Shown: one piece after another, positions 38,857 through 48,737 of the stretch
Numbering within the stretch: the stretch's first letter is position 1
Layout: the number at the start of each line of letters is the position of its first letter
Assembly (NCBI RefSeq): GCF_005405585.1
Contig: NZ_BJEQ01000013.1
Span: 60,124 to 124,123, forward strand
Reading direction: 5' to 3'
Source: Agarivorans sp. Toyoura001
Lineage (GTDB): Bacteria; Pseudomonadota; Gammaproteobacteria; Enterobacterales; Celerinatantimonadaceae
DNA length: 64,000 nucleotides
Notes under the pieces: model-generated
Told to the model about the DNA's origin: nothing
The model's input: the letters and a program-made list of their open reading frames with translations, nothing else
Databases searched by the model: none
Position numbers and translations under genes: made by a program

Positions 38857-39318
38857 CTATGCAAACTCAACTTTAATCCGCTGTTTTATACAAAATACCA
38901 ACCAGTCATTAAGAAACTGATTTGTTTGATGCTTTTCATCTTGGTGATGCATCTTTTTATTCGGGTAATCATACCTTGGTTTTAGCTTAAAAATCTGCTG
39001 ACTAGCACACACTTCCGCCAACCGCGCATCGTGGTACAAACGCACTAACAGTTGCGGTTGCAAATAATTATACACTTGGGAAGTGGCCTGCCTAATTTCG
39101 TATAAAGCAGTATATCGAGTCAACTCTTTACTTTCTAATAAGTAGTCTTCACCGACTTTGGGGATCAAACGTAAACTTTCCCCCACCTCTAAAGAGGCTG
39201 GAAACAATCGAGTCATCAAAGTGTAATTAGCCGCATAAAGCTGCATTAATTGGTCAAGATTAACCCGATAGTTAGAGGGCCTTCCCTTATTGGCCATCAC
39301 CGTCGCCATCACCATCAT
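38857..39318 (-). CDS. yqiB: DUF1249 protein YqiB
   Basis: A 153-residue protein of the DUF1249 family, function unknown. The N-terminal YRVNLDQLMQLYAANYTLMTRL and the C-terminal NQFLNDWLVFCIKQ are family features. The first ATG lies in a string of in-frame ATG and GTG codons; the start at 39294 (MANKGRPSNY) may be the real one, since it overlaps the nudF stop by only eight bases. No good ribosome-binding site precedes either. Confidence 0.87.
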   Translation of the reverse strand: MMVMATVMANKGRPSNYRVNLDQLMQLYAANYTLMTRLFPASLEVGESLRLIPKVGEDYLLESKELTRYTALYEIRQATSQVYNYLQPQLLVRLYHDARLAEVCASQQIFKLKPRYDYPNKKMHHQDEKHQTNQFLNDWLVFCIKQRIKVEFA

Positions 39319-39943
39319 TCTGCCATTGCAGCATCACTTTCTGCAAATTGAGCTGCAACCATTGAATAGCAATCACAGCGGCAGCGTTATCAATAACGCC
39401 CGTTTGCACCCACTCAAAGGCCTGTTCACGACTGATCACTTTAACCAATATGTCTTCGTTTTCGTTATCTAAACCATGTACGCCACCAGCTTTGGCAGAA
39501 TCAACTTCACCAATATAGAGGTGAATCCGTTCGCTCAAACCACCCGCTCCAGGCAAAAAGCTATTACACGAGATGACTCGCGCCACCTTAAGTCCGGCTT
39601 CTTCTTCGGCTTCGCGAACGGCTACTTCTAGTGGCGGCTGGCCGCTATCTAACATGCCAGCGACAATTTCCAGCAACCAAGGGCTGGCACCGGTTTCTAC
39701 CGCACCAATACGAAACTGTTCTACTAGTACCACTTGGTCCAAATTAGGATCAAACAACAAAATGCCCGCAGCATGACCACGGTCCATCATTTCTCGAGTC
39801 ATCCAATTGCTCCACCCGCCTTGGTATAAACGGTGGCGCAGAGTATAGCGTTGTAACTTGAAGAAACCTTGATATACATCTTCAACTGATTGGATTTCTA
39901 CATCATCTTGAGAAAACTGACTACCAGAGTGTGGCTTAGGCAT
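39287..39943 (-). CDS. nudF: ADP-ribose pyrophosphatase NudF
   Basis: A 218-residue Nudix hydrolase. The Nudix box reads GMLDSGQPPLEVAVREAEEE followed by AGL; the catalytic REAEEE part is intact, but the first box Glu is Gln102. The surrounding VVLVEQFRIGAVE and PGAGGLSERIHLYIGE segments match NudF, which cleaves ADP-ribose. The protein ends in a (DG) repeat encoded by GATGGT-like tandem units that also hold the start of yqiB. It heads the nudF-yqiB-cpdA-yqiA-parE run. Confidence 0.92.
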   Translation of the reverse strand: MPKPHSGSQFSQDDVEIQSVEDVYQGFFKLQRYTLRHRLYQGGWSNWMTREMMDRGHAAGILLFDPNLDQVVLVEQFRIGAVETGASPWLLEIVAGMLDSGQPPLEVAVREAEEEAGLKVARVISCNSFLPGAGGLSERIHLYIGEVDSAKAGGVHGLDNENEDILVKVISREQAFEWVQTGVIDNAAAVIAIQWLQLNLQKVMLQWQNDGDGDGDGQ

Positions 39944-40189
39944 ACGAACTTAGTCTCCTTTTTGTAACGATTGGTATATAATGCGTCAGAATATATTGCT
40001 GAAATATCAAATTGCTTTAAATTAGTGGTTTTTCTTTGATATCTAGGTCTTACTCTACAAATAAAGCTGGTATAGACTAGCATTAATTAGCAAATGTTAG
40101 TTTTAAACCAAGGACTTTTGTTCCTAAATCAAACTAACTCACTCCGTATCAACATCGCTACATATACTAGCGACCAAAGGAAAGGCGTA

Positions 40190-41515
40190 ATGAAGCTCAA
40201 AATCAAATCGTTAATACTAGCTTGTGGAGTAAGCTCTTTAGCTTTTCAAGCTCAAGCTGATGATTTATTGCAAATTTATCAACTAGCCCAAGAAAAAGAT
40301 CCTGTAATTTTGCAAAGTAAAGCTCAGCGCGACATCGCCTTTGAGCAAATTACCGAGTCTCGCGCATCATTATTACCGCAAATTGGTTTTGGTGCTGGTG
40401 CTAAGTACACCACCACAAGCAATGACAGTATCGACAGTATTACCAATACTAATGCCTCTGTAGGTTTGAGCCAGTCGCTATATTCTAAGACCAACTGGAC
40501 CAGCCTTAGCATTTCTGAAAAGAATGCGACGCGAGTAGAAGCGGTATACGGTAATGACGTACAAAGCCTCATCATCCGTGTAAGCAACGCTTACTTCAAT
40601 GTACTGCGCGCCATAGACAACGTAAGCTTTGTTGAAGCTAACAAAACCGCGGTTGGTCGTCAGTTAGAGCAAACTAAACAGCGTTTTAATGTTGGTTTAA
40701 CTGCAATCACCGACGTACACGAAGCGCAAGCTGAATATGACCGTACTTTGGCGCAAGAGATTCAGGCGCGTAACGACCTGTCAAACAGCTACGAAGATTT
40801 GCGTGAGCTAACTGGTTTAGAGCACCGCGAACTCAATGTTTTAAATACCCAACGTTTTGAGCCAAATGCGTTAGAGCAAGGTTCTGATTTTTGGTTAGCA
40901 ACCGCTACCGACCGTAACTTAGAGCTAAACGCCCAGCGTATCTCCAAAGAAATAGCCCAAGAGCAAATTGAACTCGCACAAAGCGGTCACTTGCCAACGC
41001 TAGATCTAACGGCTGGTATTGGTTACGACAACAATCAATATGGTAACGACCTTTACGATGCCACCCAAGGCGGCAGTAACAATGCAGGTAATATTGGCCT
41101 TGAGTTTAACTGGCCTATCTACCTAGGTGGCAGTATTGATTCACAAGTAAGACAAGCGCAGTTTAGCTACATTGCGTCATCTGAAGCGCTAGAGCAAACT
41201 TACCGTTCCGTGCAAAGTACCGTGAACTCGGTAGTAAACAACGTAAGTGCGAGTATTGGTTCGGTTAAAGCTTTTGAGCAAACCGTGGTATCTTCGCAAA
41301 GCGCGCTAGAAGCCACCGAAGCGGGTTTCGAAGTAGGTACTCGTACTATTGTTGACGTACAAGACGCTACACGTAACCTTTACTCTGCAAAAAGTGATTT
41401 ATCAAATGCTCGTTACGACTACATTCTTAACATGCTAGCGCTAAAACAAGCTGCTGGTACGCTAACCGAAGAAGACGTCGTGTTGGTTAACTCTGGTTTA
41501 ATGCCTGCTCAATAA
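40190..41515 (+). CDS. tolC: Outer-membrane channel TolC
   Basis: A 441-residue outer-membrane efflux channel. A signal peptide (about residues 1-22, ending FQAQA) is followed by two homologous OEP halves, with DLLQIYQLAQEKDPVILQ at the mature start and the periplasmic coiled-coil regions. The GLEFNWPIYLGGS strand and VGTRTIVDVQDATRNLY are typical. The ATG at 40190 follows AAGGAAAGG; the frame extends upstream but without a signal peptide. It is divergent from nudF, as in E. coli. It could serve the RND and HlyD systems in this window. Confidence 0.95.
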   Translation: MKLKIKSLILACGVSSLAFQAQADDLLQIYQLAQEKDPVILQSKAQRDIAFEQITESRASLLPQIGFGAGAKYTTTSNDSIDSITNTNASVGLSQSLYSKTNWTSLSISEKNATRVEAVYGNDVQSLIIRVSNAYFNVLRAIDNVSFVEANKTAVGRQLEQTKQRFNVGLTAITDVHEAQAEYDRTLAQEIQARNDLSNSYEDLRELTGLEHRELNVLNTQRFEPNALEQGSDFWLATATDRNLELNAQRISKEIAQEQIELAQSGHLPTLDLTAGIGYDNNQYGNDLYDATQGGSNNAGNIGLEFNWPIYLGGSIDSQVRQAQFSYIASSEALEQTYRSVQSTVNSVVNNVSASIGSVKAFEQTVVSSQSALEATEAGFEVGTRTIVDVQDATRNLYSAKSDLSNARYDYILNMLALKQAAGTLTEEDVVLVNSGLMPAQ

Positions 41516-41540
41516 ACTGAGTAGCATGATCAAAAAGTAA

Positions 41541-41566
41541 AAAAAGGCGCCAATCGGCGCCTTTTT
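41541..41566. terminator. Bidirectional terminator between tolC and hldE
   Basis: AAGGCGCC/GGCGCCTT palindrome with flanking A and T runs, between convergent genes. Confidence 0.9.
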
Positions 41567-41583
41567 AGTATTTAAACAAACTG

Positions 41584-43017
41584 TTAATCTATTTGATTTT
41601 GGCGAATAGACTTAATGATTTCTGAGGTTGAGCAGCCGTCTTCAAAATTAAGTACTTTCACTTGTCCGCCATTGGCAATCACCTCTTCACCACCGGCGAT
41701 CTCTTCTGGCTTGTAATCGCCGCCTTTTACCAATAAGTCTGGTAACAAGTTAGCAATTAAGCGTTGTGGGGTATCTTCACTAAAATCAACCACCCAATCT
41801 ACCGCCCCTAAACCCGCTAATACCGCCATACGGCGATCGACACTATTTACCGGGCGGCCTTCACCTTTTAAGCGCTTAACTGAATCATCGTTATTTACAG
41901 CGACAATTAAACGGTCACCTAGGGTGCGCGCATGGTTTAAGTAAGAAACGTGACCAGCATGTAAAATGTCGAAACAGCCATTGGTCATAACCACCGTTTC
42001 ACCACGGCGTTTAGCGGCTTCTAAAGCAAGTTTAAGTTGCTGCTCGCTTAATACACCAAAGCCAGTTTCTTGCGAACCGTAAACGGCATTTGCCAGCTCA
42101 ATGGTAGATACTGTAGACGTACCCAGCTTGCCAACAACGATCCCAGCCGCGGCATTGGCTAAAGCACAAGCATCATCAAGGCTAGCGCCAGCTGCTAAAG
42201 AGCTAGCAAGTGTCGAGATAACAGTATCACCGGCACCGGTAACATCGTAAACCTCTTGGGCCAGCGCGGCTAAATGCAGCTCCGCTTCACCTTTACGAAT
42301 TAAGGTCATACCGTGTTCGCTGCGTGTCACCAATAGCGCTTCTAAATCAAGCTGTTCAATCAGTGCTAAGCCTTTACTAATAATTTCATCGTCGTCTTTA
42401 CACGGGCCCACTACCGCTTCAAATTCAGAGTAGTTAGGCGTAAGCAAAGTAGCGCCGCGGTATTTATCAAAGGCACTGCCTTTAGGGTCTACTAATACTG
42501 GTACCCCTGCTTCACGCGCTAACGCAATTAAATCGCCGACACGATTCAAAGCGCCTTTATTGTAGTCAGACAGAATAACCACTTGATGCTGTTTTACTTG
42601 CTCGGCAAAACTGGCGGTTAAATCTTTACTGTCGACTTCATGAAAATTTTCTTCAAAATCTAAGCGAATAAGCTGCTGATGGCGACTTAATACGCGAAGC
42701 TTGGTAATGGTGGGGTAATCCGCAAATTTAGTGAACTGACACTCTACCCCAACCGTTGCCAACTGGTTCTCAAGCGCTAGTCCGGCTTCATCTTCTCCGC
42801 TCATGCCTAGTAAGGTTGAGCCAGCGCCTAAGGCCACGGCATTCAATGCTACGTTCGCCGCCCCGCCAGGGCGCTCTTCAATTTGTTCTACTTTAACCAC
42901 TGGAACCGGTGCTTCAGGTGAAATTCGTCCGGTAGGTCCATGCCAGTAGCGGTCTAACATTACGTCGCCAACCACTAGCACCTTAGCTTCGGCAAACTCA
43001 GGGAGGGTAATTCTCAT
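41584..43017 (-). CDS. hldE: Bifunctional heptose kinase / adenylyltransferase HldE
   Basis: A 477-residue bifunctional enzyme of ADP-heptose synthesis for LPS inner core. The PfkB-like kinase domain (about 1-318) has [14 protein letters not shown] and the [10 protein letters not shown] signature. The C-terminal nucleotidyltransferase (about 340-477) has [20 protein letters not shown]. In E. coli hldE lies next to glnE and ygiF; here an lpxL-type gene lies between hldE and glnE. Confidence 0.97.
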   Translation of the reverse strand: MRITLPEFAEAKVLVVGDVMLDRYWHGPTGRISPEAPVPVVKVEQIEERPGGAANVALNAVALGAGSTLLGMSGEDEAGLALENQLATVGVECQFTKFADYPTITKLRVLSRHQQLIRLDFEENFHEVDSKDLTASFAEQVKQHQVVILSDYNKGALNRVGDLIALAREAGVPVLVDPKGSAFDKYRGATLLTPNYSEFEAVVGPCKDDDEIISKGLALIEQLDLEALLVTRSEHGMTLIRKGEAELHLAALAQEVYDVTGAGDTVISTLASSLAAGASLDDACALANAAAGIVVGKLGTSTVSTIELANAVYGSQETGFGVLSEQQLKLALEAAKRRGETVVMTNGCFDILHAGHVSYLNHARTLGDRLIVAVNNDDSVKRLKGEGRPVNSVDRRMAVLAGLGAVDWVVDFSEDTPQRLIANLLPDLLVKGGDYKPEEIAGGEEVIANGGQVKVLNFEDGCSTSEIIKSIRQNQID

Positions 43018-43135
43018 TGTTCACTCTCATCGATAATTAATTACTAACAGTTTATCATAGTTAAATTAATGGTCTGCGGCATAATCTCTTGATATCCAGT
43101 AGACTTTACACATTCTTACAACAACTAAGTTAAAT

Positions 43136-44062
43136 ATGGCGAAAATATCTCCACCTAAACTCAGCGCAGCATCTTTTCACCCTAAAAACTGGGGCGCTTG
43201 GATCTTGATAGGCTTTATGTTCAGTATTAGCCTGCTGCCTTTTCGTATTCAGCATTACTTAGGTTTAGGCATTGGCCGCTTAGCTAAAAAGCTACTCAAA
43301 TCACGAGTTCATATCACTCGGCGTAATCTAGAAATTTGTTTCCCTGACAAAAGCGCCGAGCAGCGCGAGCAATTAGTAGAAGGTTGCTTCAAGCACTTAG
43401 GCCACTCGGTTGTAGATACCGCTAATGCGTGGTTTTGGCCACAATGGCGGTTTGCTAAGCACTTTAAAGTAGAAGGTGCTGAACACCTAAACAAGGCGCG
43501 TGAAAAAGATGGCGGCATTTTGTTAATTAGTGCCCACTTTTGGACCTTAGAAAGCCACGCCCGTGCTTATGGTACTTTGGATCCCGGCGTAGGTATTTAC
43601 CGCCCCAATAAAAATGCCGTATATGAGTACTTTCAGTATCACGGCCGCACTAAATCCAACAAATACTTAGTGGATCGCACCGATGTGCGCGGTATGATTA
43701 AAGCACTAAGAACCGACAATGCCGTTTGGTACGCACCAGATCATGATTACGGTACTCATGCAGCGGTATTTGTACCGTTTTTTGCTCAAGATAAAGCCGC
43801 CACCATTACCGGTACAGCCACTTTAGCCAAAGTAAAATATGTTCAAATTCTGCCTACCTATGCCTTACGTAACAACGATGGCTCTGGCTTTACCTTGGTG
43901 ATAGAACCTGCTGTAGAAAACTACCCAAGTGGCAACGATGAGCAAGACGCCCATACCGTTAACCAAATAGTAGAAAAGGCTATTTTGCGCGCACCTGAGC
44001 AATATATGTGGATTCACCGCCGCTTTAAATCTCGCCCACCAGGTGAATCAGGCATTTACTAA
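43136..44062 (+). CDS. lpxL: Lipid A acyltransferase (LpxL/LpxP type)
   Basis: A 308-residue lysophospholipid acyltransferase-like enzyme of lipid A late acylation. One N-terminal membrane helix (WGAWILIGFMFSISLLPFRI), then the catalytic HX4E motif in SAHFWTLESHA, and VWYAPDHDYG, VFVPFF and MWIHRRFKSRPPGE motifs. These resemble LpxL more than LpxM. It should add a secondary acyl chain to Kdo2-lipid IVA. It is divergent from hldE, which makes the LPS core heptose. Confidence 0.9.
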   Translation: MAKISPPKLSAASFHPKNWGAWILIGFMFSISLLPFRIQHYLGLGIGRLAKKLLKSRVHITRRNLEICFPDKSAEQREQLVEGCFKHLGHSVVDTANAWFWPQWRFAKHFKVEGAEHLNKAREKDGGILLISAHFWTLESHARAYGTLDPGVGIYRPNKNAVYEYFQYHGRTKSNKYLVDRTDVRGMIKALRTDNAVWYAPDHDYGTHAAVFVPFFAQDKAATITGTATLAKVKYVQILPTYALRNNDGSGFTLVIEPAVENYPSGNDEQDAHTVNQIVEKAILRAPEQYMWIHRRFKSRPPGESGIY

Positions 44063-44064
44063 AT

Positions 44065-44097
44065 AAAAAGGGCTTGCTGAATCAGCAAGCCCTTTTT
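44065..44097. terminator. Bidirectional terminator between lpxL and glnE
   Basis: AAAGGGCTTGCTGA/TCAGCAAGCCCTTT perfect inverted repeat with A and T runs, between convergent genes. Confidence 0.93.
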
Positions 44098-44122
44098 CGA
44101 ATACCCTTGAAGAATGAGCCGA

Positions 44123-46987
44123 CTAGCGAGTAAACAACTGCCGCCAAGTATCAGTCACTATACTCAAATCAAGTTCAAACTCAGCTTTGTTGGCCAAACG
44201 AGGCACACCTTGTAAGCCGCAACGGTGGCATTCATCGCGAATATCTAGGTAACACTGCGTTAAACCTTGGGCTTGTTTAGGCTCCAATAAACCAAGCTCG
44301 ACGCAGCTTTCAAATATTCGTACGTTATCGGTCCATTTACTCAACTCAGGGTGCTTTTCAGTATTCAATAACACCAAATACTGAGCGATAAATTCGATAT
44401 CTACCATGCCTCCGGCAGATTGCTTCAAGTCCAACAATTCATCGGTTTCTCGGCTGAGGTGATCCTTCATCTTGTTGCGCATTTCTTGAACTTGTTTGGC
44501 TAAGTCTTTGGCATCTCTAGGGATGGCCAAAATCTTACGACGTACTTGCTCAAAGCCCTGGGCCAATTCACCATCACCATAAATTACCCGCGCTCTCACT
44601 AACGCTTGATGCTCCCATGTCCACGCTTCGGTAAGTTGATATTGCTCAAAAGCTTCAACTGCCGACACCAACAAGCCAGAGGCACCAGAAGGGCGCAAGC
44701 GCATATCAAGCTCATACAACACGCCTGAGGCTGTGCGGGTATTAAATAAATGCATAATTCGCTGAGCGAGCTTCAAATAAAACTGTTTACTGTCGATTTG
44801 CTTAGCGCCGTTGGTATAGGTACTGCTATCGCTGTTATGCAAAAACACCAAATCTAAGTCTGAGCTATAGCCGGTTTCAATGCCGCCTATTTTTCCATAG
44901 CCAACTACCGCAAAACCGCGTTGTTGTTCGGTTAACTGCGATGGATAGCCATGGCGCTCTACCATTTGGTTCCAAGCCTGCTCTACCACCGCATTCACTA
45001 TCACTTCTGCTACAGCAGTTAAGTGATCACTTACTTTCATTAAGGGGAGCGCTCCGGCGATATCCGCCGCAGTAATCCGTAATTGTTGGATTTGCTTGAA
45101 CTGACGCAGCGCTTCCATTTGCTGCTCCATGTCATCTGGTGGAATACGCAACATAAACTCACGCAGTTGCTGCCCGTAACTGTCTTCACTTGCGGGGTTA
45201 TACAGTACACCGGGGTCTAACAACTCATCTAACAGAATGGGGAAGCTCGCTAGTTTTTCGGCCAACATCGCGCTACCCGCACACAAACGTAGCAACTGCT
45301 GTAAAGACGCGGGGTTTTCTGCCAGCAGCTCTAAATAAGCGGTACGCGATAAAATCCGCTCTAGCAATACCATCACCCGAGGCAATACTAAGCTGGTTTT
45401 TGGATGTTCAAACAACTGCTGCAGCAAGCTAGGCATCATCCGCTCCAGTGTTTGCCTACCACGCTGGCCAATTTGCCTATGTTCTACCGCGTGCATAAAG
45501 TGGTACATGGTTTCTACGCGAGCTTTTTGTTCGGTTTCGCTACATACATGTTTGCCCATTAAACTGGCTAGATCTTCTCGGTTAGCACCGCAATGCCACA
45601 GGTCGTCATACTCTTGCCCAGCTTGGTGCTCTTCTTGTTCCTCTTCACCAATAGCGCTTTGGAAGCAAGCATTCACTTCGCCTAAGCGCTGCTGAAGGTG
45701 CTGATAAAACGCTTCCCATGTTGAATGGCCCATTACCCAAGCAATTCGCGATTGGTCTGACTCACTGTCGGGCAAAGTTTGCGTTTGCTGGTCGTCTATT
45801 TGCTGGAGAATGTTTTCTACTTGGCGCAAATACAAATAATGCTCTCGCAACATATCAGTTTGCGCTTCGGTCAGTTCACCGTGTTCGCTAAGTTGAGTAA
45901 GTGCGGTGAGCAAAGAGCGTGTTTGCAATACTGGCTCACGGCCACCACGAATAAGCTGAAAGGTTTGTACAATAAATTCAATTTCGCGGATCCCGCCAGA
46001 GCCCAATTTAATATTATCGCGCAAGCCTTTACGGCGAATTTCTGAATTGATCATCGCTTTCATCGAACGCAGCGCTTGAATCGCACTGAAATCGATATAA
46101 CGGCGATATACATAAGGCTTAAGCATGGCTTGAATGTCTTGATCGAAACGCAAGTCTTGATTAATCACTCGCGCTTTAACCATCGCGTAGCGCTCCCAAT
46201 CGCGACCATGGTGCTGGTAATAATCCTCAAAAGCGGCGTAACTCACCGCTAATGGCCCTGATTCACCAAAAGGGCGTAAACGCATATCTACTCGAAATAC
46301 AAAGCCATCTAGGGTGGGTTGATCAATAAGCTGAATTAAGCGTTGTCCCATGCGAATAAAGAACTGCTGGTTAGCAATACTACGACGCCCACCTTGAGTT
46401 TCGCCGTTTTCTGGGTAACAGAAGATTAAATCGATGTCTGACGAGAAGTTAAGCTCGCGCCCACCTAACTTGCCCATACCAATCACCACTAGCGGCTGTG
46501 CGTTCCCCTGCTCGTCTGTTGGGGTTCCCGATTCAGCACAGCAACGTTGATACAACCATTGATTGGCGCAATCTACGCAGCTATCAGCCACCGCCGATAC
46601 TTGTGCAAAGCTATGGCTAACCGCTTGCGCTAACAGCAAATCTCGCCAAGCAATTAACACCATGTGTAAACGGCGGAACTGGCGAAGCACTTTTTTAGCG
46701 CCATCATCATTAACTTGCTCAGCAAGCGCACTTGATAGCTGCTCTCGCAGTTGCTGTTCATTTTGAGGGCTATCAAGCAATTGCTGCTGCCAAATGTCTA
46801 ACAGCATACTGGGCTGGCTAATACAGCTGCGAGCAATAAAACCACTAAGCGCAAAAGCTGCTTGTGTTTGAGCTTGCTGCTGCTGGCTCAACTGTTCAAG
46901 CAAGCTGGGTTCAAACTCAATCAGTCGCTCCCAAGATTTAGAGGCTAAGGTAGCAAGCTCGCTGGGTAACGGAAGAGTATTGGCCAT
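44123..46987 (-). CDS. glnE: Glutamine synthetase adenylyltransferase/deadenylase GlnE
   Basis: A 954-residue bifunctional enzyme controlling glutamine synthetase by adenylylation under GlnB signals. Two nucleotidyltransferase domains are visible: GMGKLGGRELNFSSDIDLIF in the first half and GYGKIGGIETGYSSDLDLVF in the second, each followed by RLRP-type motifs (MRLRPFG and MRLRPSG). Length and duplicated design match E. coli GlnE. It lies upstream of the lpxL terminator and is divergent from the ion-channel gene. Confidence 0.97.
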   Translation of the reverse strand: MANTLPLPSELATLASKSWERLIEFEPSLLEQLSQQQQAQTQAAFALSGFIARSCISQPSMLLDIWQQQLLDSPQNEQQLREQLSSALAEQVNDDGAKKVLRQFRRLHMVLIAWRDLLLAQAVSHSFAQVSAVADSCVDCANQWLYQRCCAESGTPTDEQGNAQPLVVIGMGKLGGRELNFSSDIDLIFCYPENGETQGGRRSIANQQFFIRMGQRLIQLIDQPTLDGFVFRVDMRLRPFGESGPLAVSYAAFEDYYQHHGRDWERYAMVKARVINQDLRFDQDIQAMLKPYVYRRYIDFSAIQALRSMKAMINSEIRRKGLRDNIKLGSGGIREIEFIVQTFQLIRGGREPVLQTRSLLTALTQLSEHGELTEAQTDMLREHYLYLRQVENILQQIDDQQTQTLPDSESDQSRIAWVMGHSTWEAFYQHLQQRLGEVNACFQSAIGEEEQEEHQAGQEYDDLWHCGANREDLASLMGKHVCSETEQKARVETMYHFMHAVEHRQIGQRGRQTLERMMPSLLQQLFEHPKTSLVLPRVMVLLERILSRTAYLELLAENPASLQQLLRLCAGSAMLAEKLASFPILLDELLDPGVLYNPASEDSYGQQLREFMLRIPPDDMEQQMEALRQFKQIQQLRITAADIAGALPLMKVSDHLTAVAEVIVNAVVEQAWNQMVERHGYPSQLTEQQRGFAVVGYGKIGGIETGYSSDLDLVFLHNSDSSTYTNGAKQIDSKQFYLKLAQRIMHLFNTRTASGVLYELDMRLRPSGASGLLVSAVEAFEQYQLTEAWTWEHQALVRARVIYGDGELAQGFEQVRRKILAIPRDAKDLAKQVQEMRNKMKDHLSRETDELLDLKQSAGGMVDIEFIAQYLVLLNTEKHPELSKWTDNVRIFESCVELGLLEPKQAQGLTQCYLDIRDECHRCGLQGVPRLANKAEFELDLSIVTDTWRQLFTR

Positions 46988-47213
46988 AATGAAGAAAACC
47001 CGAATGCAAAATTTGACTTAATATCATCACGATTTATCACTAAGTACAAGCGCATAACCATAGAGTGTAAGCGGGTTCAAAAAGCCCTGCTTTATATGCG
47101 GTTTATCACGATAGTGAATTGAAAAACGGCGATTTTTAATAAAGCTAAATCTCACTTATCAAAACTACAGTATAGTGAAGATGTTGTTGCTCAAATCGCC
47201 TCAGGATTGCCTT

Positions 47214-47960
47214 ATGAAAACCACCATCAATGCCTTTGACCTTGTGATGTTATCCTTATCTCTCATCGCTATAGTCATCGTTAGCTGTATCTTTTTTTAT
47301 CCCGCTGATACGCAACTACGAGCACTGTTAATCAATTTGGATTCTCTTATCTGCGTGGTGTTTATTAGTCACTTTATAGTTAGCGCCATCCGCAGTAAAG
47401 CGCCACTGATTTACCTAAGACACCACTGGATAGATTTGCTGGCGAGTATTCCAATGGTGGAAGCTTTACGTTTATTACGCTTCTTCCACGCCATCAAGCT
47501 TATCCGCGGCATTGTTGAGCAGCGTCATTTACTCAAAAACCTAAAACACCGACGTATCGAATCTACCTTAGCCAGCATTTTATTCACGCTGCTAGTGATT
47601 GTTTTGCTTGGCTCAATTGGTATTTTATTGGCCGAACAAGACCAAGTGAACGGACAAATCAGCAGTGCTGGTGAAGCACTATGGTGGGCCATTGTGACAA
47701 TTTCTACCGTAGGTTACGGCGATTTTGTGCCAGTATCTGACGCTGGCAGAATCATAGCGGGTTTGATGATATTAACTGGCGTGGGCTTTTTTGGTGCGGT
47801 TTCGGGCTTAATGTCGGCCTTGTTAATGCGCGGTAAAACCAACAAAGAGGTGCGCATAGAGCAGCTGTTGATAGAGCATCAAAAAGAACAACGCGTCTTG
47901 CAGCAGCAACTTAACGAGATTCAACAACAGCTGAATCAACTGCAGCAAACTAAAGACTAA
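47214..47960 (+). CDS. Voltage-gated-like potassium channel
   Basis: A 248-residue ion-transport protein. Helices at about 8-30, 40-62 and 75-110 precede a pore region containing the K+-selectivity filter TVGYGD (VTISTVGYGDFVP), a final helix (IIAGLMILTGVGFFGAVSGL), and a Gln-rich coiled-coil tail. Arg/His residues in LRLLRFFHAIKLIR could form a reduced voltage sensor. The ATG at 47214 has AGGA upstream and gives a normal channel N-terminus; an in-frame GTG at 47175 is less likely. Confidence 0.87.
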   Translation: MKTTINAFDLVMLSLSLIAIVIVSCIFFYPADTQLRALLINLDSLICVVFISHFIVSAIRSKAPLIYLRHHWIDLLASIPMVEALRLLRFFHAIKLIRGIVEQRHLLKNLKHRRIESTLASILFTLLVIVLLGSIGILLAEQDQVNGQISSAGEALWWAIVTISTVGYGDFVPVSDAGRIIAGLMILTGVGFFGAVSGLMSALLMRGKTNKEVRIEQLLIEHQKEQRVLQQQLNEIQQQLNQLQQTKD

Positions 47961-47966
47961 TTAACA

Positions 47967-48734
47967 CTAACTGCGAATAGATAACCAAGCCATGGCTAAC
48001 GCTTCGTATGTGGCGGTATCGGCCTTAGCGATATGACTCAGGCGAGGAATAAAGCTTTGCCAAGTTAAATCCGCATGCCAGTTTTTCACTTGATAGTAGG
48101 TAGGTGCGGCGGTTGGATAAAGTCCTTGCATCGCAAACAAGCGCATTGCTCTGGGCATATGTGAGGCTTGAGTAATAAGCGTTAAGTTAGTATTTGGATA
48201 ACGCCGCGCAATATTGGCGGCTTCCTCAGCAGTGTCTTTAAGTTGATAACTGCGAACCAGTTTTGAGTCTGGAACGCCTAAAGATATCGCAAGCTTGGCC
48301 AACATATCGGCATGTTGTACTCCACTGCCTTCGTTATCACCGCCGGATAGCAAAATTTTCACCTGTGGTTGCTGGCGCCATAAACGCACTGCTTCAACCA
48401 CCTTAATGGCCCCACACGGCAATACTTGGCTAGACAGCGGTTGGTTTTCATCTTGGTAATGCAAGCAGCCTAATACCACGATCATTTCCGTATCAGGCGG
48501 TAATTCATGCAGGGCGTTATATTGCTTTTCCCAGTGGTACAACAGTGCACCGCTTACCGGATAAAGGCTTAAACAAAAGGTGAGCAATACACACACAACC
48601 ATTAAGCTTCGAGCGAGGATTTTGCGGCCAAGCAGCAAAAGCACCAAGGCGAACAATAATATTAGCCATAGGGCGGTGCTAGGCATAACCAGTACCGTAA
48701 GCAGTTTTTTTAATGCAAAACTAAAGCTGTCCAT
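47967..48734 (-). CDS. elyC: ElyC-like envelope protein (DUF218)
   Basis: A 255-residue protein with two N-terminal membrane helices (about residues 10-60) and a periplasmic DUF218 domain: MIVVLGCLHYQDENQPLSSQ, then KILLSGGDNEGSG and ITQASHMPRAMRLF. ElyC in E. coli supports peptidoglycan precursor metabolism and envelope integrity. Six bases separate it from the channel gene stop, and the start of the CYTH/CHAD gene's 3' end is three bases away on the same strand. Confidence 0.85.
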   Translation of the reverse strand: MDSFSFALKKLLTVLVMPSTALWLILLFALVLLLLGRKILARSLMVVCVLLTFCLSLYPVSGALLYHWEKQYNALHELPPDTEMIVVLGCLHYQDENQPLSSQVLPCGAIKVVEAVRLWRQQPQVKILLSGGDNEGSGVQHADMLAKLAISLGVPDSKLVRSYQLKDTAEEAANIARRYPNTNLTLITQASHMPRAMRLFAMQGLYPTAAPTYYQVKNWHADLTWQSFIPRLSHIAKADTATYEALAMAWLSIRS

Positions 48735-48737
48735 AGG

